64,000 bases of DNA from Burkholderia sp. GAS332 (GTDB lineage: Bacteria; Pseudomonadota; Gammaproteobacteria; Burkholderiales; Burkholderiaceae): contig FSRV01000001.1 in NCBI GenBank assembly GCA_900142905.1, forward strand, positions 186,001 through 250,000, read 5' to 3'. Positions 44,085-52,135 of this stretch are shown here, one piece after another. A program made the position numbers and the translations under genes. A model generated the notes under the pieces. It was given only the letters and a program-made list of their open reading frames with translations, was not told the DNA's origin and made no database searches. Position 1 is the stretch's first letter; every line of letters begins with the position of its first letter.

Positions 44085-46183
44085 ACGCTCGCGTCGGATT
44101 CCTGTCCCGACGGCCGGATGCCTTGAGCGGCACCAATTTGCGCGCCCTCGCCGGGCCGGTGCTGATCTGCATGATCCTCGGCATGATGATTCTGCCGTTG
44201 CCGCCGTTTCTGCTGGATCTGCTGTTCACCTTCAACATCGCGCTGTCCGTGATGGTGCTGCTCGTCAGCATGTACACGATGAAGCCGCTCGACTTTGCCG
44301 CTTTCCCGAGCGTGCTGCTGTTCTCGACCTTGCTGCGCCTGTCGCTGAACGTCGCGTCCACGCGTATCGTGCTGCTCGAAGGCCATACCGGCCCGGACGC
44401 AGCGGGCCAGGTGATCGAGTCGTTCGGCCACTTCCTCGTGGGCGGCAACTTCGCGGTCGGTATCGTCGTCTTTGTCATTTTGATGGTCATCAACTTCATG
44501 GTGATCACCAAGGGCGCGGGGCGGATCGCGGAAGTGTCCGCGCGCTTTACGCTCGATGCGATGCCCGGCAAGCAGATGGCGATCGACGCCGACCTGAACG
44601 CCGGCCTCATCAACGAAGATCAAGCGCGTAAGCGCCGTCTGGAAGTCTCGCAGGAAGCCGAGTTCTACGGTTCGATGGACGGTGCCAGCAAGTTCGTGCG
44701 CGGCGATGCGATCGCCGGCTTGCTGATCATGGTGATCAACATCTTCGGCGGCCTGATCGTCGGGATGGTGCAGCACGGCATGGACTTCGCATCAGCCGGC
44801 AAGACCTACACGCTGCTGACGATCGGTGACGGCCTCGTTGCACAGATTCCGTCGCTGGTGATTTCGACGGCGGCCGGCGTGATCGTCTCGCGCGTGGCGA
44901 CCAATGAAGACATCGGCACGCAGCTGACCGGGCAGCTCTTCACGAACCCGCGCGTGCTGGTGATCACGGGCTGCATTCTGGTGCTGATGGGCCTGATTCC
45001 GAACATGCCGCACTTCGCGTTTCTGCTTCTCGGCGGCGGGTTGATTCAGCTCGGCCGCACGATGAAAAAACGCAGCGAGGATCGCAAGAACAGTGCGACG
45101 CTCGTCGACGTCGCACCGGCCGCGATGGCCCCGGTGGAAAACACCGAAGCCAGCTGGGACGACGTGACGATGATCGACACGCTCGGTCTCGAAGTGGGCT
45201 ACCGGCTGATTCCGCTCGTCGACAAGAACTCGGACGGTGAGCTGCTCAAACGGATCAAGAGCATCCGCAAGAAGTTCGCGCAGGAAATTGGCTTCCTGCC
45301 GCCGGTGATTCATATCCGCGACAACCTCGAATTGCGGCCGAACGGCTACCGGATTGCGCTCAAGGGCGTCGAAGTGGGGGTCGGCGAAGCGTATCCGGGG
45401 CAGTGGCTGGCGATCAATCCGGGGCAGGTGTCCGCCGCGCTGCCGGGCACGCCGACGCAAGATCCCGCGTTCGGTTTGCCGGCGATCTGGATCGATACGA
45501 ATCTGCGCGAACAGGCGCAGGTGTACGGCTACACGGTGGTCGATTCGAGCACGGTGGTGGCCACGCACCTGAATCACCTGGTGGTCACGCATGCGTCCGA
45601 ACTGCTCGGCCGCCGCGAAGTGCAGGCGCTGCTGGAGCGGATGCAGAAGGACACGCCGTCGCTGGTCGACGATCTGGTGCCGAAGTCGCTGCCGCTCACG
45701 ACCCTGCAAAAGGTGCTGCAAAACCTGCTGGAAGAAGGCGTGCCGATCCGCGACATGCGCACGATTCTCGAGGCCCTGTCCGAACACACGCCGAAGGTCA
45801 CCGACGCGCACGATCTCACCGCCGCCGTGCGCCTCGCACTGGGCCGCGCGATTACGCAGCAGTGGTTCCCGGGCGTGGGCGACATGCAGGTGATGGGCCT
45901 CGATTCGAATCTGGAGCGGGTGTTGTCGCAGGCGCTTTCCACCGGCACCAATCCGGGCCTTGAACCGGGCCTCGCGCATACGCTGCTGAACGAAACGCAG
46001 AAGGCGATGACGCGTCAGCAGAACCTGGGGCTCGCACCGGTGCTGCTGGTGCAGCATGCATTGAGGCCGATGCTCGCGCGCTTCCTGCGCCGCAGCCTGC
46101 CGCAGTTGAAGGTGCTGTCTTATGCGGAAGTGCCGGATACGCGCAATATCAAGGTGGTGAATCTGATCGGGGCACATGGCTAA
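44081..46183 (+). CDS. flhA: Flagellar export gate protein FlhA
   Basis: A 700-residue FlhA, the main export-gate channel. Seven to eight membrane spans occupy residues about 20-330; the FHIPEP-type region reads VLLFSTLLRLSLNVASTRIVLLEGHTGPDAAGQVI and the cytoplasmic domain, with FLPPVIHIRDNLEL and VVDSSTVVATHLNHLV, fills the rest. It binds chaperone-substrate complexes such as FlgN-FlgK and FliT-FliD. It overlaps flhB by four bases. A terminator-like hairpin follows 72 bases past the stop. Confidence 0.97.
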   Translation: MNARVGFLSRRPDALSGTNLRALAGPVLICMILGMMILPLPPFLLDLLFTFNIALSVMVLLVSMYTMKPLDFAAFPSVLLFSTLLRLSLNVASTRIVLLEGHTGPDAAGQVIESFGHFLVGGNFAVGIVVFVILMVINFMVITKGAGRIAEVSARFTLDAMPGKQMAIDADLNAGLINEDQARKRRLEVSQEAEFYGSMDGASKFVRGDAIAGLLIMVINIFGGLIVGMVQHGMDFASAGKTYTLLTIGDGLVAQIPSLVISTAAGVIVSRVATNEDIGTQLTGQLFTNPRVLVITGCILVLMGLIPNMPHFAFLLLGGGLIQLGRTMKKRSEDRKNSATLVDVAPAAMAPVENTEASWDDVTMIDTLGLEVGYRLIPLVDKNSDGELLKRIKSIRKKFAQEIGFLPPVIHIRDNLELRPNGYRIALKGVEVGVGEAYPGQWLAINPGQVSAALPGTPTQDPAFGLPAIWIDTNLREQAQVYGYTVVDSSTVVATHLNHLVVTHASELLGRREVQALLERMQKDTPSLVDDLVPKSLPLTTLQKVLQNLLEEGVPIRDMRTILEALSEHTPKVTDAHDLTAAVRLALGRAITQQWFPGVGDMQVMGLDSNLERVLSQALSTGTNPGLEPGLAHTLLNETQKAMTRQQNLGLAPVLLVQHALRPMLARFLRRSLPQLKVLSYAEVPDTRNIKVVNLIGAHG

Positions 46184-46215
46184 GCCCCATGCGGTTAAGC
46201 CCCACGCGGTTAAGC
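46181..46215 (+). repeat. 15-base tandem repeat at the flhA stop codon
   Basis: TAAGCCCCATGCGGT is followed directly by TAAGCCCCACGCGGT and a partial third copy (TAAGC). The first TAA is the flhA stop codon; the next copies bring two more TAA triplets in the same frame. Confidence 0.75.
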
Positions 46216-46255
46216 ACGATAGTTAGCCGCAGCAGTTCCCGATCGATGGTTTCCG

Positions 46256-46280
46256 CCGGCGCTCCTCGAGCGCCGGTTTT
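46256..46280 (+). terminator. Rho-independent terminator after flhA
   Basis: CCGGCGCTC and GAGCGCCGG with a 3-base loop are followed by TTTTCATTTC. Confidence 0.8.
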
Positions 46281-46506
46281 CATTTCGGCGCCTAACTTTT
46301 CAAGCCGCAAGCAGCTGGTGAAAGTCATGCTTTGCCCGCGGAAGTGCCGCCGGACGAGCGCGAAGAGCCCGTTTAAAACCGCCATGCGCGGGACTTGCGG
46401 CGCGTTTCCATCGCCCGAATTGCCCACCTTTAACGGTCTTTATCCATCGATCGTCACTCGACGGGTTTCGCAATAATGGTCTCAATGGGAAGCGGTATGT
46501 TGCCGG

Positions 46507-46530
46507 TCCGTTAGTCCGTAAGTCCGTTTA
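46507..46530 (+). repeat. Three tandem octamers upstream of flhF
   Basis: GTCCGTTA, GTCCGTAA and GTCCGTTT follow one another about 20 bases before the flhF start, spanning the expected promoter or leader zone. Confidence 0.7.
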
Positions 46531-46548
46531 GCTCATCGGGGGTCCAGC

Positions 46549-48468
46549 TTGAACATTCGTAAATTTGTCGGCGCTACCAGTCGCGATGCTCTGCGTCTCG
46601 TGCGCGAAGCCTTGGGCCCGGATGCCGTCGTTTTGTCCAATCACACGATGGACGACGGCAGCGTCGAGATCGTCGCACTGGCCGACAGCGACCTCGTCGC
46701 CATCACGCCGAAGGCGCCGCGCGGTCGAGCAGGCGCGCCGATGAATGCACTGGCCGGACAACAGCCCGCGCTCGCCGCACCGCGCGCCAATCCGATGATG
46801 CAAGCGAATCCGTATGCGAGCGGCATGCCCGATGTGTTCTCGTCGGTGTTCGGCGCGAGCCCGGAAGCGGGCGCCGAGAACATGACGTCGAACGCCGCTA
46901 GCGCGGCGTCGAGCCCTGCAGCGAAGTCCGCCATCCCCGCCGCGCCGAAGGCCGCGCTGCCGGATGCCCCCAAGGCGGCACTGGCCGCACCCGCTGCGGC
47001 GTCGTTGTCGCAACCGACCAGTGTTGAGCAACCTAGCGCCCGCGCTGCGGCGACGCGTCTCACTGAAGACATCCGTGCCGATCTGCTCAAAGCCGCCGGC
47101 GTGCCCGCAGCGCCCGCCGCTGATGCGCCGCGCACGATGGCCGAATCGAATCCCTGGCTGATCGACCACGCTCGCCGCATCGCCGCCGAACAGCAGCAGG
47201 AAGGCGCGTACAGCGCGCGCCCCGCCGCGATGACACCGGCTGCCGCGACGGCCAAGGGCCTCGGCGCCGCAGTCGAACCCGTCGCACAAGCGCCCTCACA
47301 GGCCTCGCAACGGGCCGCGGCCCAATCGGCCGCGCCGCACACCGATACGCCCGAGTGGGCCCGCGAAGCCGCGCAGGTCGCCGCACGCCGCGCCGCTCAG
47401 AAAATAGCCCCGTCGCTGCCGACCGGCGACGACGCCCGCACGCCCGCCTCGGTCGCCGAAGCGATCAAGGTGCGTATGGAGCAGGTCGTCAACGACACCG
47501 TGATGAGCGAACTGTCGTCGATGCGCGGGATGATGGAAGAGCACTTCGCGGGCCTCCTGTGGGGCGATCGCCAGCGCCGCAGCCCGACGCGCGCCGCGCT
47601 CACCAAGCACCTGTTCGCCGCCGGTTTCTCCGCGCAGCTCGTGCAGATGATGGTCGACAACCTGCCCGACGACGTCGACAACATGGAAGGCGGCATGGCG
47701 TGGGTGCGTTCGGTGCTCGAATCGAACCTGCCGGTGATGGAAGACGAAGACGCGCTGATGGAGCGCGGCGGTGTGTTCGCGCTGATGGGCCCGACGGGCG
47801 TGGGCAAGACCACGACCACCGCCAAGCTCGCCGCGCGCTGCGTGATGCGTTTCGGCGCCAGCAAGGTGGCGCTCCTCACGACCGACAGCTACCGGATCGG
47901 CGGCCACGAACAACTGCGCATCTTCGGCAAGATTCTCGGCGTGTCGGTTCACGCGGTGAAAGACGGCGCCGATCTGCAGCTCGCGCTCTCCGAGCTGCGC
48001 AACAAACACATCGTGCTGATCGACACGATCGGCATGAGCCAGCGCGACCGCCTGGTGTCCGACCAGATCGCGATGCTGTGCCGCGCCGGCCTGCCGGTGC
48101 AGCGTCTGCTGCTGCTCAACGCGACGAGCCACGGCGACACCTTGAACGAAGTCGTGCAGGCCTATCAGCGCGCGCCGGATCAACAGCCGCTCGCCGGCTG
48201 CATTCTGACCAAGCTCGATGAGGCCACCAATCTGGGCGGCGTGCTCGATACGGTGATCCGCTACAAGCTGCCGGTGCACTACGTGTCGACCGGTCAGAAG
48301 GTGCCGGAAAACCTGTACGTCGCGACGAAGAAATTCCTGATCAAGAGCGCGTTCTGCATTCCGCGCGACAACTCCCCGTTCGTGCCGCACGACGACGATA
48401 TTCCCGGATTGTTGTCCGCGCTGTCCGCGCGTTCGACGGCCGAATTGCACGAGGTCCGCTTTGGATAA
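46549..48468 (+). CDS. flhF: Flagellar SRP-type GTPase FlhF
   Basis: A 639-residue FlhF. The N-terminal B domain (NIRKFVGATSRDALRLVREALGPDAVVLSN) is followed by an Ala/Pro-rich linker of about 250 residues, then the SRP-like NG GTPase: GPTGVGKTTTTAKLA (G1), LLTTDSYRIGGHEQLRIF (G2), LIDTIGMSQRD (G3), LTKLDEATNLGG (G4). FlhF fixes the site and number of polar flagella. The start is TTG 46549, where the family N-terminus begins. The 3' end overlaps flhG by eight bases. Confidence 0.95.
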   Translation: MNIRKFVGATSRDALRLVREALGPDAVVLSNHTMDDGSVEIVALADSDLVAITPKAPRGRAGAPMNALAGQQPALAAPRANPMMQANPYASGMPDVFSSVFGASPEAGAENMTSNAASAASSPAAKSAIPAAPKAALPDAPKAALAAPAAASLSQPTSVEQPSARAAATRLTEDIRADLLKAAGVPAAPAADAPRTMAESNPWLIDHARRIAAEQQQEGAYSARPAAMTPAAATAKGLGAAVEPVAQAPSQASQRAAAQSAAPHTDTPEWAREAAQVAARRAAQKIAPSLPTGDDARTPASVAEAIKVRMEQVVNDTVMSELSSMRGMMEEHFAGLLWGDRQRRSPTRAALTKHLFAAGFSAQLVQMMVDNLPDDVDNMEGGMAWVRSVLESNLPVMEDEDALMERGGVFALMGPTGVGKTTTTAKLAARCVMRFGASKVALLTTDSYRIGGHEQLRIFGKILGVSVHAVKDGADLQLALSELRNKHIVLIDTIGMSQRDRLVSDQIAMLCRAGLPVQRLLLLNATSHGDTLNEVVQAYQRAPDQQPLAGCILTKLDEATNLGGVLDTVIRYKLPVHYVSTGQKVPENLYVATKKFLIKSAFCIPRDNSPFVPHDDDIPGLLSALSARSTAELHEVRFG

Positions 48469-49330
48469 GCTCATCTCCGACCAGGCAGAAGGACTGCGGC
48501 GCCTGTTGGCGAGAAGCGGCTCGCGCGTGCTTGCGGTGATGGGCGGATCGGCCGGCGTCGGCTGTACGACGACGGTGGTGAACCTCGCCGCGGCGCTTGC
48601 GCAGCAGGGCAAGGACGTGCTGGTGATCGACGAGTGTCTCGGCGAGAAATCGGTGAGCGCGATGCTCGGCGGCGTGCGCGGCGCCGGCAATTTTGCGGCG
48701 GTCATGCGCGGCGAGATGACGATCGACGATGCCGCCGCGCGCCACGCGCTCGGCTTCTCCGTGCTGGCCGCCTCGCGCCACAACCGCGAAGGCCACACGG
48801 CCGCGCAGTTCAGCGTGGTGTTGCGCGGCTCCGCCGACATTGTGCTGATCGATGCGCAACTCGACCCGCACGGCCACCTTTCGCCGCTCGCGATGCAGGC
48901 GCACGACGTGATGATCGTGACAAGGGTTGCCGCGCAAGCGATCACCGAGGCGTACGCCTGCATGAAGCGTCTGCACTACGCACACGCTACCGCGCAGTTT
49001 CGCGTGCTGGTGAACCACGTGCAGAGCGTGGACGACGCGCATACCGCTTTTGCCAACCTGGCCGGCGTGGCCGGACGCTACCTGACGGTGGCGCTGGAAG
49101 ACGCCGGTTGCATTGCCGCCGACGCGCGGATGGCGCGAGCCTTGGCGTTGTCGCGGTGTGTCGTCGATGCCTTCCCGTCGACACCGGCTGCACGCGATTT
49201 CCGCCACCTCGCCGCCGAATTGCAGTACTGGCCGATGCGGCCAGCGATGTCGTCGCAAACGCCCTGGATGGCGCCTGCGACAGTTACAGCGGCGCAACAC
49301 GCCGACCAACCGTCCGTGCAGCACGCCTGA
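48461..49330 (+). CDS. flhG: FlhG/FleN (MinD-like) protein with degenerate P-loop
   Basis: A 289-residue ParA/MinD-family protein in the FlhG position, right after flhF with an eight-base overlap. FlhG normally binds ATP, controls flagellar number and stimulates FlhF. The N-terminal region DQAEGLRRLL matches FlhG, the part that activates FlhF. The deviant Walker A motif, usually K-G-G-x-G-K-T, reads here S-A-G-V-G-C-T (residues 30-36), so both lysines are replaced (Ser30, Cys35). The following D-A-x-L-G segment is VIDECLGEKS, also altered. The protein is therefore a likely non-canonical or inactive ATPase. The start is TTG 48461. Confidence 0.85.
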   Translation: MDKLISDQAEGLRRLLARSGSRVLAVMGGSAGVGCTTTVVNLAAALAQQGKDVLVIDECLGEKSVSAMLGGVRGAGNFAAVMRGEMTIDDAAARHALGFSVLAASRHNREGHTAAQFSVVLRGSADIVLIDAQLDPHGHLSPLAMQAHDVMIVTRVAAQAITEAYACMKRLHYAHATAQFRVLVNHVQSVDDAHTAFANLAGVAGRYLTVALEDAGCIAADARMARALALSRCVVDAFPSTPAARDFRHLAAELQYWPMRPAMSSQTPWMAPATVTAAQHADQPSVQHA

Positions 49331-49358
49331 GAGGCGGCACAAGGACAAGGGGAGCACG

Positions 49359-50093
49359 ATGTATAACGCTCAGGGAAAGATTTCCCAAGCCGATGTTTTG
49401 ACGAAGTACGCGCCGCTGGTGCGTCGCCTCGGCTTGCAGCTCGTTGCCAAGATGCCGGCGAGTGTCGATCTCGACGACCTGATCCAGGCCGGCATGATCG
49501 GGCTGCTGGACGCGGCGAGTCGCTACAAGGAAGACCAGGGCGCGCAGTTCGAGACTTATGCCAGCCAGCGGATTCGCGGCGCGATGCTTGACGAGTTGCG
49601 CAGCAACGACTGGCTGCCGCGCAGCTTGCGGCGCACCTCGCGCGAAGTCGAAACCGCCGTGCATAAGGTTGAACAGAGTCTGGGCCGCTCCGCAAGCGAA
49701 ACGGAAATCGCCGAGCATCTGCAAATGCCGCTCGACGAGTACCAGTCGATGCTCCAGGACCTGCACGGCAGCCAGCTGATCTATTACGAAGACTTCGACC
49801 GTTCCGCGGACGACGAGCCGTTTCTCGACCGTTACTGCGTCGATCACTCGGATCCGCTGTCGGCGCTGCTGGACGACAGCCTGCGCTCGGCGCTGGTCGA
49901 AGCGATCGACCGCCTGCCGGAGCGTGAGAAGCTGCTGATGTCGCTGTACTACGAACGCGGCATGAACCTGCGCGAAATCGGCGCGGTGATGGAAGTCAGT
50001 GAATCGCGGGTGTGCCAGTTGCACAGCCAGGCCGTGGCGCGCTTGCGCACTCGCTTGCGCGAGATGGCCTGGGCGAACGCCGAAGCGACCTGA
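49359..50093 (+). CDS. fliA: Flagellar sigma factor FliA (sigma-28)
   Basis: A 244-residue sigma-28. Region 2 is VLTKYAPLVRRLGLQLVAKMPASVDLDDLIQAGMIGLLDAASRY and FETYASQRIRGAMLDELRSNDWLPRS. Region 4, with its helix-turn-helix, is LPEREKLLMSLYYERGMNLREIGAVMEVSESRVCQLHSQAVARL. AGGGGAG five bases upstream supports ATG 49359. It drives late flagellar and chemotaxis genes and is held inactive by FlgM (51581-51937) until the hook is complete. It ends 51 bases from the convergent hicB gene. Confidence 0.97.
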   Translation: MYNAQGKISQADVLTKYAPLVRRLGLQLVAKMPASVDLDDLIQAGMIGLLDAASRYKEDQGAQFETYASQRIRGAMLDELRSNDWLPRSLRRTSREVETAVHKVEQSLGRSASETEIAEHLQMPLDEYQSMLQDLHGSQLIYYEDFDRSADDEPFLDRYCVDHSDPLSALLDDSLRSALVEAIDRLPEREKLLMSLYYERGMNLREIGAVMEVSESRVCQLHSQAVARLRTRLREMAWANAEAT

Positions 50094-50144
50094 GGCTGGA
50101 TGGATTGATGTTTGACCGGCGGTGCACGGAAGGTCCGCCTTCCC

Positions 50145-50555
50145 TCACGCATCCGCCATTTCATGCTCCGCGGCCAGCGCGAGAAACGCCGAACGCGACA
50201 TGCCGTGCGCTTGGGCGTAAGCGTCGATATCTTGAACCAGTGCCTCTGGCAGCGAGATATTGATGCGCACCGCCTTCTTCAACGCCGGAATATTCCGCGT
50301 TGTCACAAAACCCCACGTGAAACCCGCGTAGTCCGGATTGCGCCGATGCGCGTCGAGCGTCAGCCGTTCGGGAATCGGCATGCCTTCGTCGAGCAGCGTG
50401 TCCAGATGCGCCTCGATCGCTTCCTTCGCGTTCGCATAGGCTTCTTCCAGCGAATCACCCGCTGAATGACAACCCGGAATGTCGGGGACGACCACGCCGA
50501 ACGCATGGTGCGTGTCACCGGGCTCGATCGCGATCGGGAAAATCAGGTTCTTCAT
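50145..50555 (-). CDS. hicB: HicB-type antitoxin
   Basis: A 136-residue HicB. The N-terminal HicB-like RNase-H fold reads FGVVVPDIPGCHSAGDSLEEAYANAKEAIEAHLDTLL. The C-terminal ribbon-helix-helix DNA-binding domain is AVRINISLPEALVQDIDAYAQAHGMSRSAFLALAAEHEM. ATG 50555 overlaps the hicA stop by four bases. HicB neutralises HicA and represses the operon. The pair sits, oppositely oriented to fliA, inside the flagellar region. Confidence 0.9.
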   Translation of the reverse strand: MKNLIFPIAIEPGDTHHAFGVVVPDIPGCHSAGDSLEEAYANAKEAIEAHLDTLLDEGMPIPERLTLDAHRRNPDYAGFTWGFVTTRNIPALKKAVRINISLPEALVQDIDAYAQAHGMSRSAFLALAAEHEMADA

Positions 50556-50734
50556 TTCAGGCCTGCCTGTTTCAAGATGCTGTTCAGTGTGCCGGGCGGA
50601 AGATCTTTCTTCGGATGCGGGATGGTCACGAGACCGGCTTTTACCGCGTGCCGGAAATGATGGTGGCTGCCCGATATGCGGATCAGCCGCCAACCATCCG
50701 CTTGAATCACTTTGACGACTTCGGCACTGTTCAT
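50552..50734 (-). CDS. hicA: HicA-type mRNA interferase toxin
   Basis: A 60-residue HicA, short and basic, with a double-stranded-RNA-binding-like fold. The catalytic histidine region is RISGSHHHFRHAVKAGLVTIPHPKKDLPPGTLNSIL. GAGGAG lies seven bases upstream of ATG 50734. HicA cleaves mRNA when freed from HicB. It is the first gene of the two-gene operon, as usual for hicAB. Confidence 0.9.
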   Translation of the reverse strand: MNSAEVVKVIQADGWRLIRISGSHHHFRHAVKAGLVTIPHPKKDLPPGTLNSILKQAGLK

Positions 50735-51042
50735 ATTTCACTCCTCGAATCATACACACGATTACACAACCTCGCTAGTGGGTAACGCTCCGCGCGGCTC
50801 GTCTGAGGCAGCCTCGAAAAGCTGCGCGTGACGGCGGATAACCTCAGTGGGGGAACCCGTGATTTCAACGTGGCGGAGGATTCCGCGCTACCTGGCCGGA
50901 TGGCCAACGCGAGAGGGAGGAGGGCTTAGGCGCCCGGTGCGGAAGGGGAAAAGCAAAAGGGCTCGTCAAAGACGAGCCCTTTTGTCGAATGCAATCTACT
51001 CAGTTGGCGCCGCGCGTGCAACGCGCCGTTCCGGCCAAATCT
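50735..51042 (-). other. 308-base gap between flgN and hicA
   Basis: No gene was found. It holds the hicAB promoter and operator zone near 50735-50775 and a bidirectional terminator at 50954-50984. A clear HicB operator palindrome was not identified. Confidence 0.45.
50954..50984 (-). terminator. Bidirectional terminator downstream of flgN
   Basis: A perfect 14-bp stem CAAAAGGGCTCGTC/GACGAGCCCTTTTG with a 3-base loop. It marks the end of the flgM-flgN unit and insulates it from hicAB. Confidence 0.85.
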
Positions 51043-51486
51043 TCAAGCCGTCGGATGCGCGGGAATTCGGCCATCCGGTCCGTAGAAGCCGGCTTTCTGC
51101 GGGACGGCCACTTGCAGCGCGGTCAGGGCCCGCTGGTTGTAGTCCATCCGCACGCGGATCAGTTCACCGTTACTCGTATTGAAGCGCCGTGCCCGCTCGG
51201 CGGCCTTTTGCAGCAGCGACCATTGCTCGGCAATCCGCGCATCCGCGCCGGCCGCGAGCTCCATGCCAGGCCGGCCGGCCGGCAAACCCATGTCGCCAAG
51301 CAGCGTGTCGCGAGTGGCCTCGAGTCTGGCGAGCACGCCGATCAGTTCGGTTTTCTTCTCGACGATCGGCAGCAGTTCCAGCGGCGACAAGGCGGTCAGT
51401 GCCTTGGTCTCGAGCGTCAGGATTGAGGCAAAAGCCTCGACGGCCGAATATTCTTCGATGAGGGTGGCAAGCAGGGCGTCTTTCAT
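51043..51486 (-). CDS. flgN: Flagellar export chaperone FlgN
   Basis: A 147-residue, highly helical chaperone of the hook-filament junction proteins FlgK and FlgL. It opens MKDALLATLIEEYSAVEAFASIL and continues LETKALTALSPLELLPIVEKKTELI. The position after flgM on the same strand is the standard one. Its client flgK starts at 63158. The unit ends in a terminator at 50954-50984. Confidence 0.88.
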   Translation of the reverse strand: MKDALLATLIEEYSAVEAFASILTLETKALTALSPLELLPIVEKKTELIGVLARLEATRDTLLGDMGLPAGRPGMELAAGADARIAEQWSLLQKAAERARRFNTSNGELIRVRMDYNQRALTALQVAVPQKAGFYGPDGRIPAHPTA

Positions 51487-51580
51487 CTCAACAACTCGCT
51501 GAACACGACGGCCCGCGTAGGATTCGCGAACCGGGTTTGTCGAATGCCGCCCGGCAATTCACCGTACTTCGATGCGTCGA

Positions 51581-51937
51581 TTAGGTGCCGGTCGACGAGG
51601 TTTTGCTTTGCAACAGTTCGCGCGCGGTATTCAGCACGCCGTCGGCGATCTTGCTCGAATCGATCGTCAGCGAGCCGTCCTTGATGGCCGCTTTGATCGA
51701 CTCGACATGCGCCGTGTCGATATCGGCCGAACCGGACGCCGCGAGGCTGCGCAGATGCTGCGACAGACCCGACAGGCTGACGCTGGCGTCGCCCGAACCG
51801 CTGCTGCTGGTGGTCTGCGAGGGGGTGCTCGCACTCTGCGCGTTGCTGTTCGCGGTCGTCGCGTCGCTTTGCTGCGAGCGGGACAGGGCGTCTTTCAACG
51901 TCGGCAGATTCGAATTGGTTGTGGAATCGACTTTCAC
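51581..51937 (-). CDS. flgM: Anti-sigma-28 factor FlgM
   Basis: A 118-residue, mostly Ser/Thr/Gln-rich and probably disordered protein. The C-terminal sigma-28-binding helices are TAHVESIKAAIKDGSLTIDSSKIADGVLNTARELL. It opens MKVDSTTNSNLP. FlgM binds FliA and is exported once the hook is done, releasing FliA. A sigma-28 promoter lies 30 bases upstream, giving feedback. It is followed by flgN after 94 bases. Confidence 0.93.
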   Translation of the reverse strand: MKVDSTTNSNLPTLKDALSRSQQSDATTANSNAQSASTPSQTTSSSGSGDASVSLSGLSQHLRSLAASGSADIDTAHVESIKAAIKDGSLTIDSSKIADGVLNTARELLQSKTSSTGT

Positions 51938-51965
51938 GATTGGCTTCCTGAACGATTTGATCCTG

Positions 51966-51993
51966 ATAACGGCAATCGGTGATCAAAACTTTA
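51966..51993 (-). promoter_or_regulatory. Sigma-28 (FliA) promoter of flgM
   Basis: On the minus strand TAAAGTTT (exact -35 consensus) is followed by 12 bases and GCCGTTAT; read as AAAGTTTT the spacing is 11. It lies 29 bases upstream of the flgM ATG. Confidence 0.7.
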
Positions 51994-52135
51994 GCGCAAT
52001 CGCTCCAGGTTTTGCCTTGTCTTTCAAGAAGATCCGGCCCCACGACCGGTTCGACACCCGCTCTGCCCGCCGCACCGGCCGTCGAGGCTGACGCTGCGTC
52101 GGCGCGCAGGCTGCCGGGCAGGGCGCCGAGCCGCT

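Larger units (their letters stand above)
46184..46548 (+). other. 365-base gap between flhA and flhF
   Basis: No gene is visible. The stretch contains the end of the 15-base tandem repeat, a terminator (46256-46280), and three tandem copies of a GTCCGT-centred octamer just before flhF (46507-46530). An flhF promoter is expected here because the terminator separates it from flhA, but no clear box pair was found. Confidence 0.5.

Noticed and set aside
44792..46177. Long minus-strand frame (461 codons) opposite flhA
   Set aside because: Arg- and His-rich translation with no motif, mirrored on a clear flhA.
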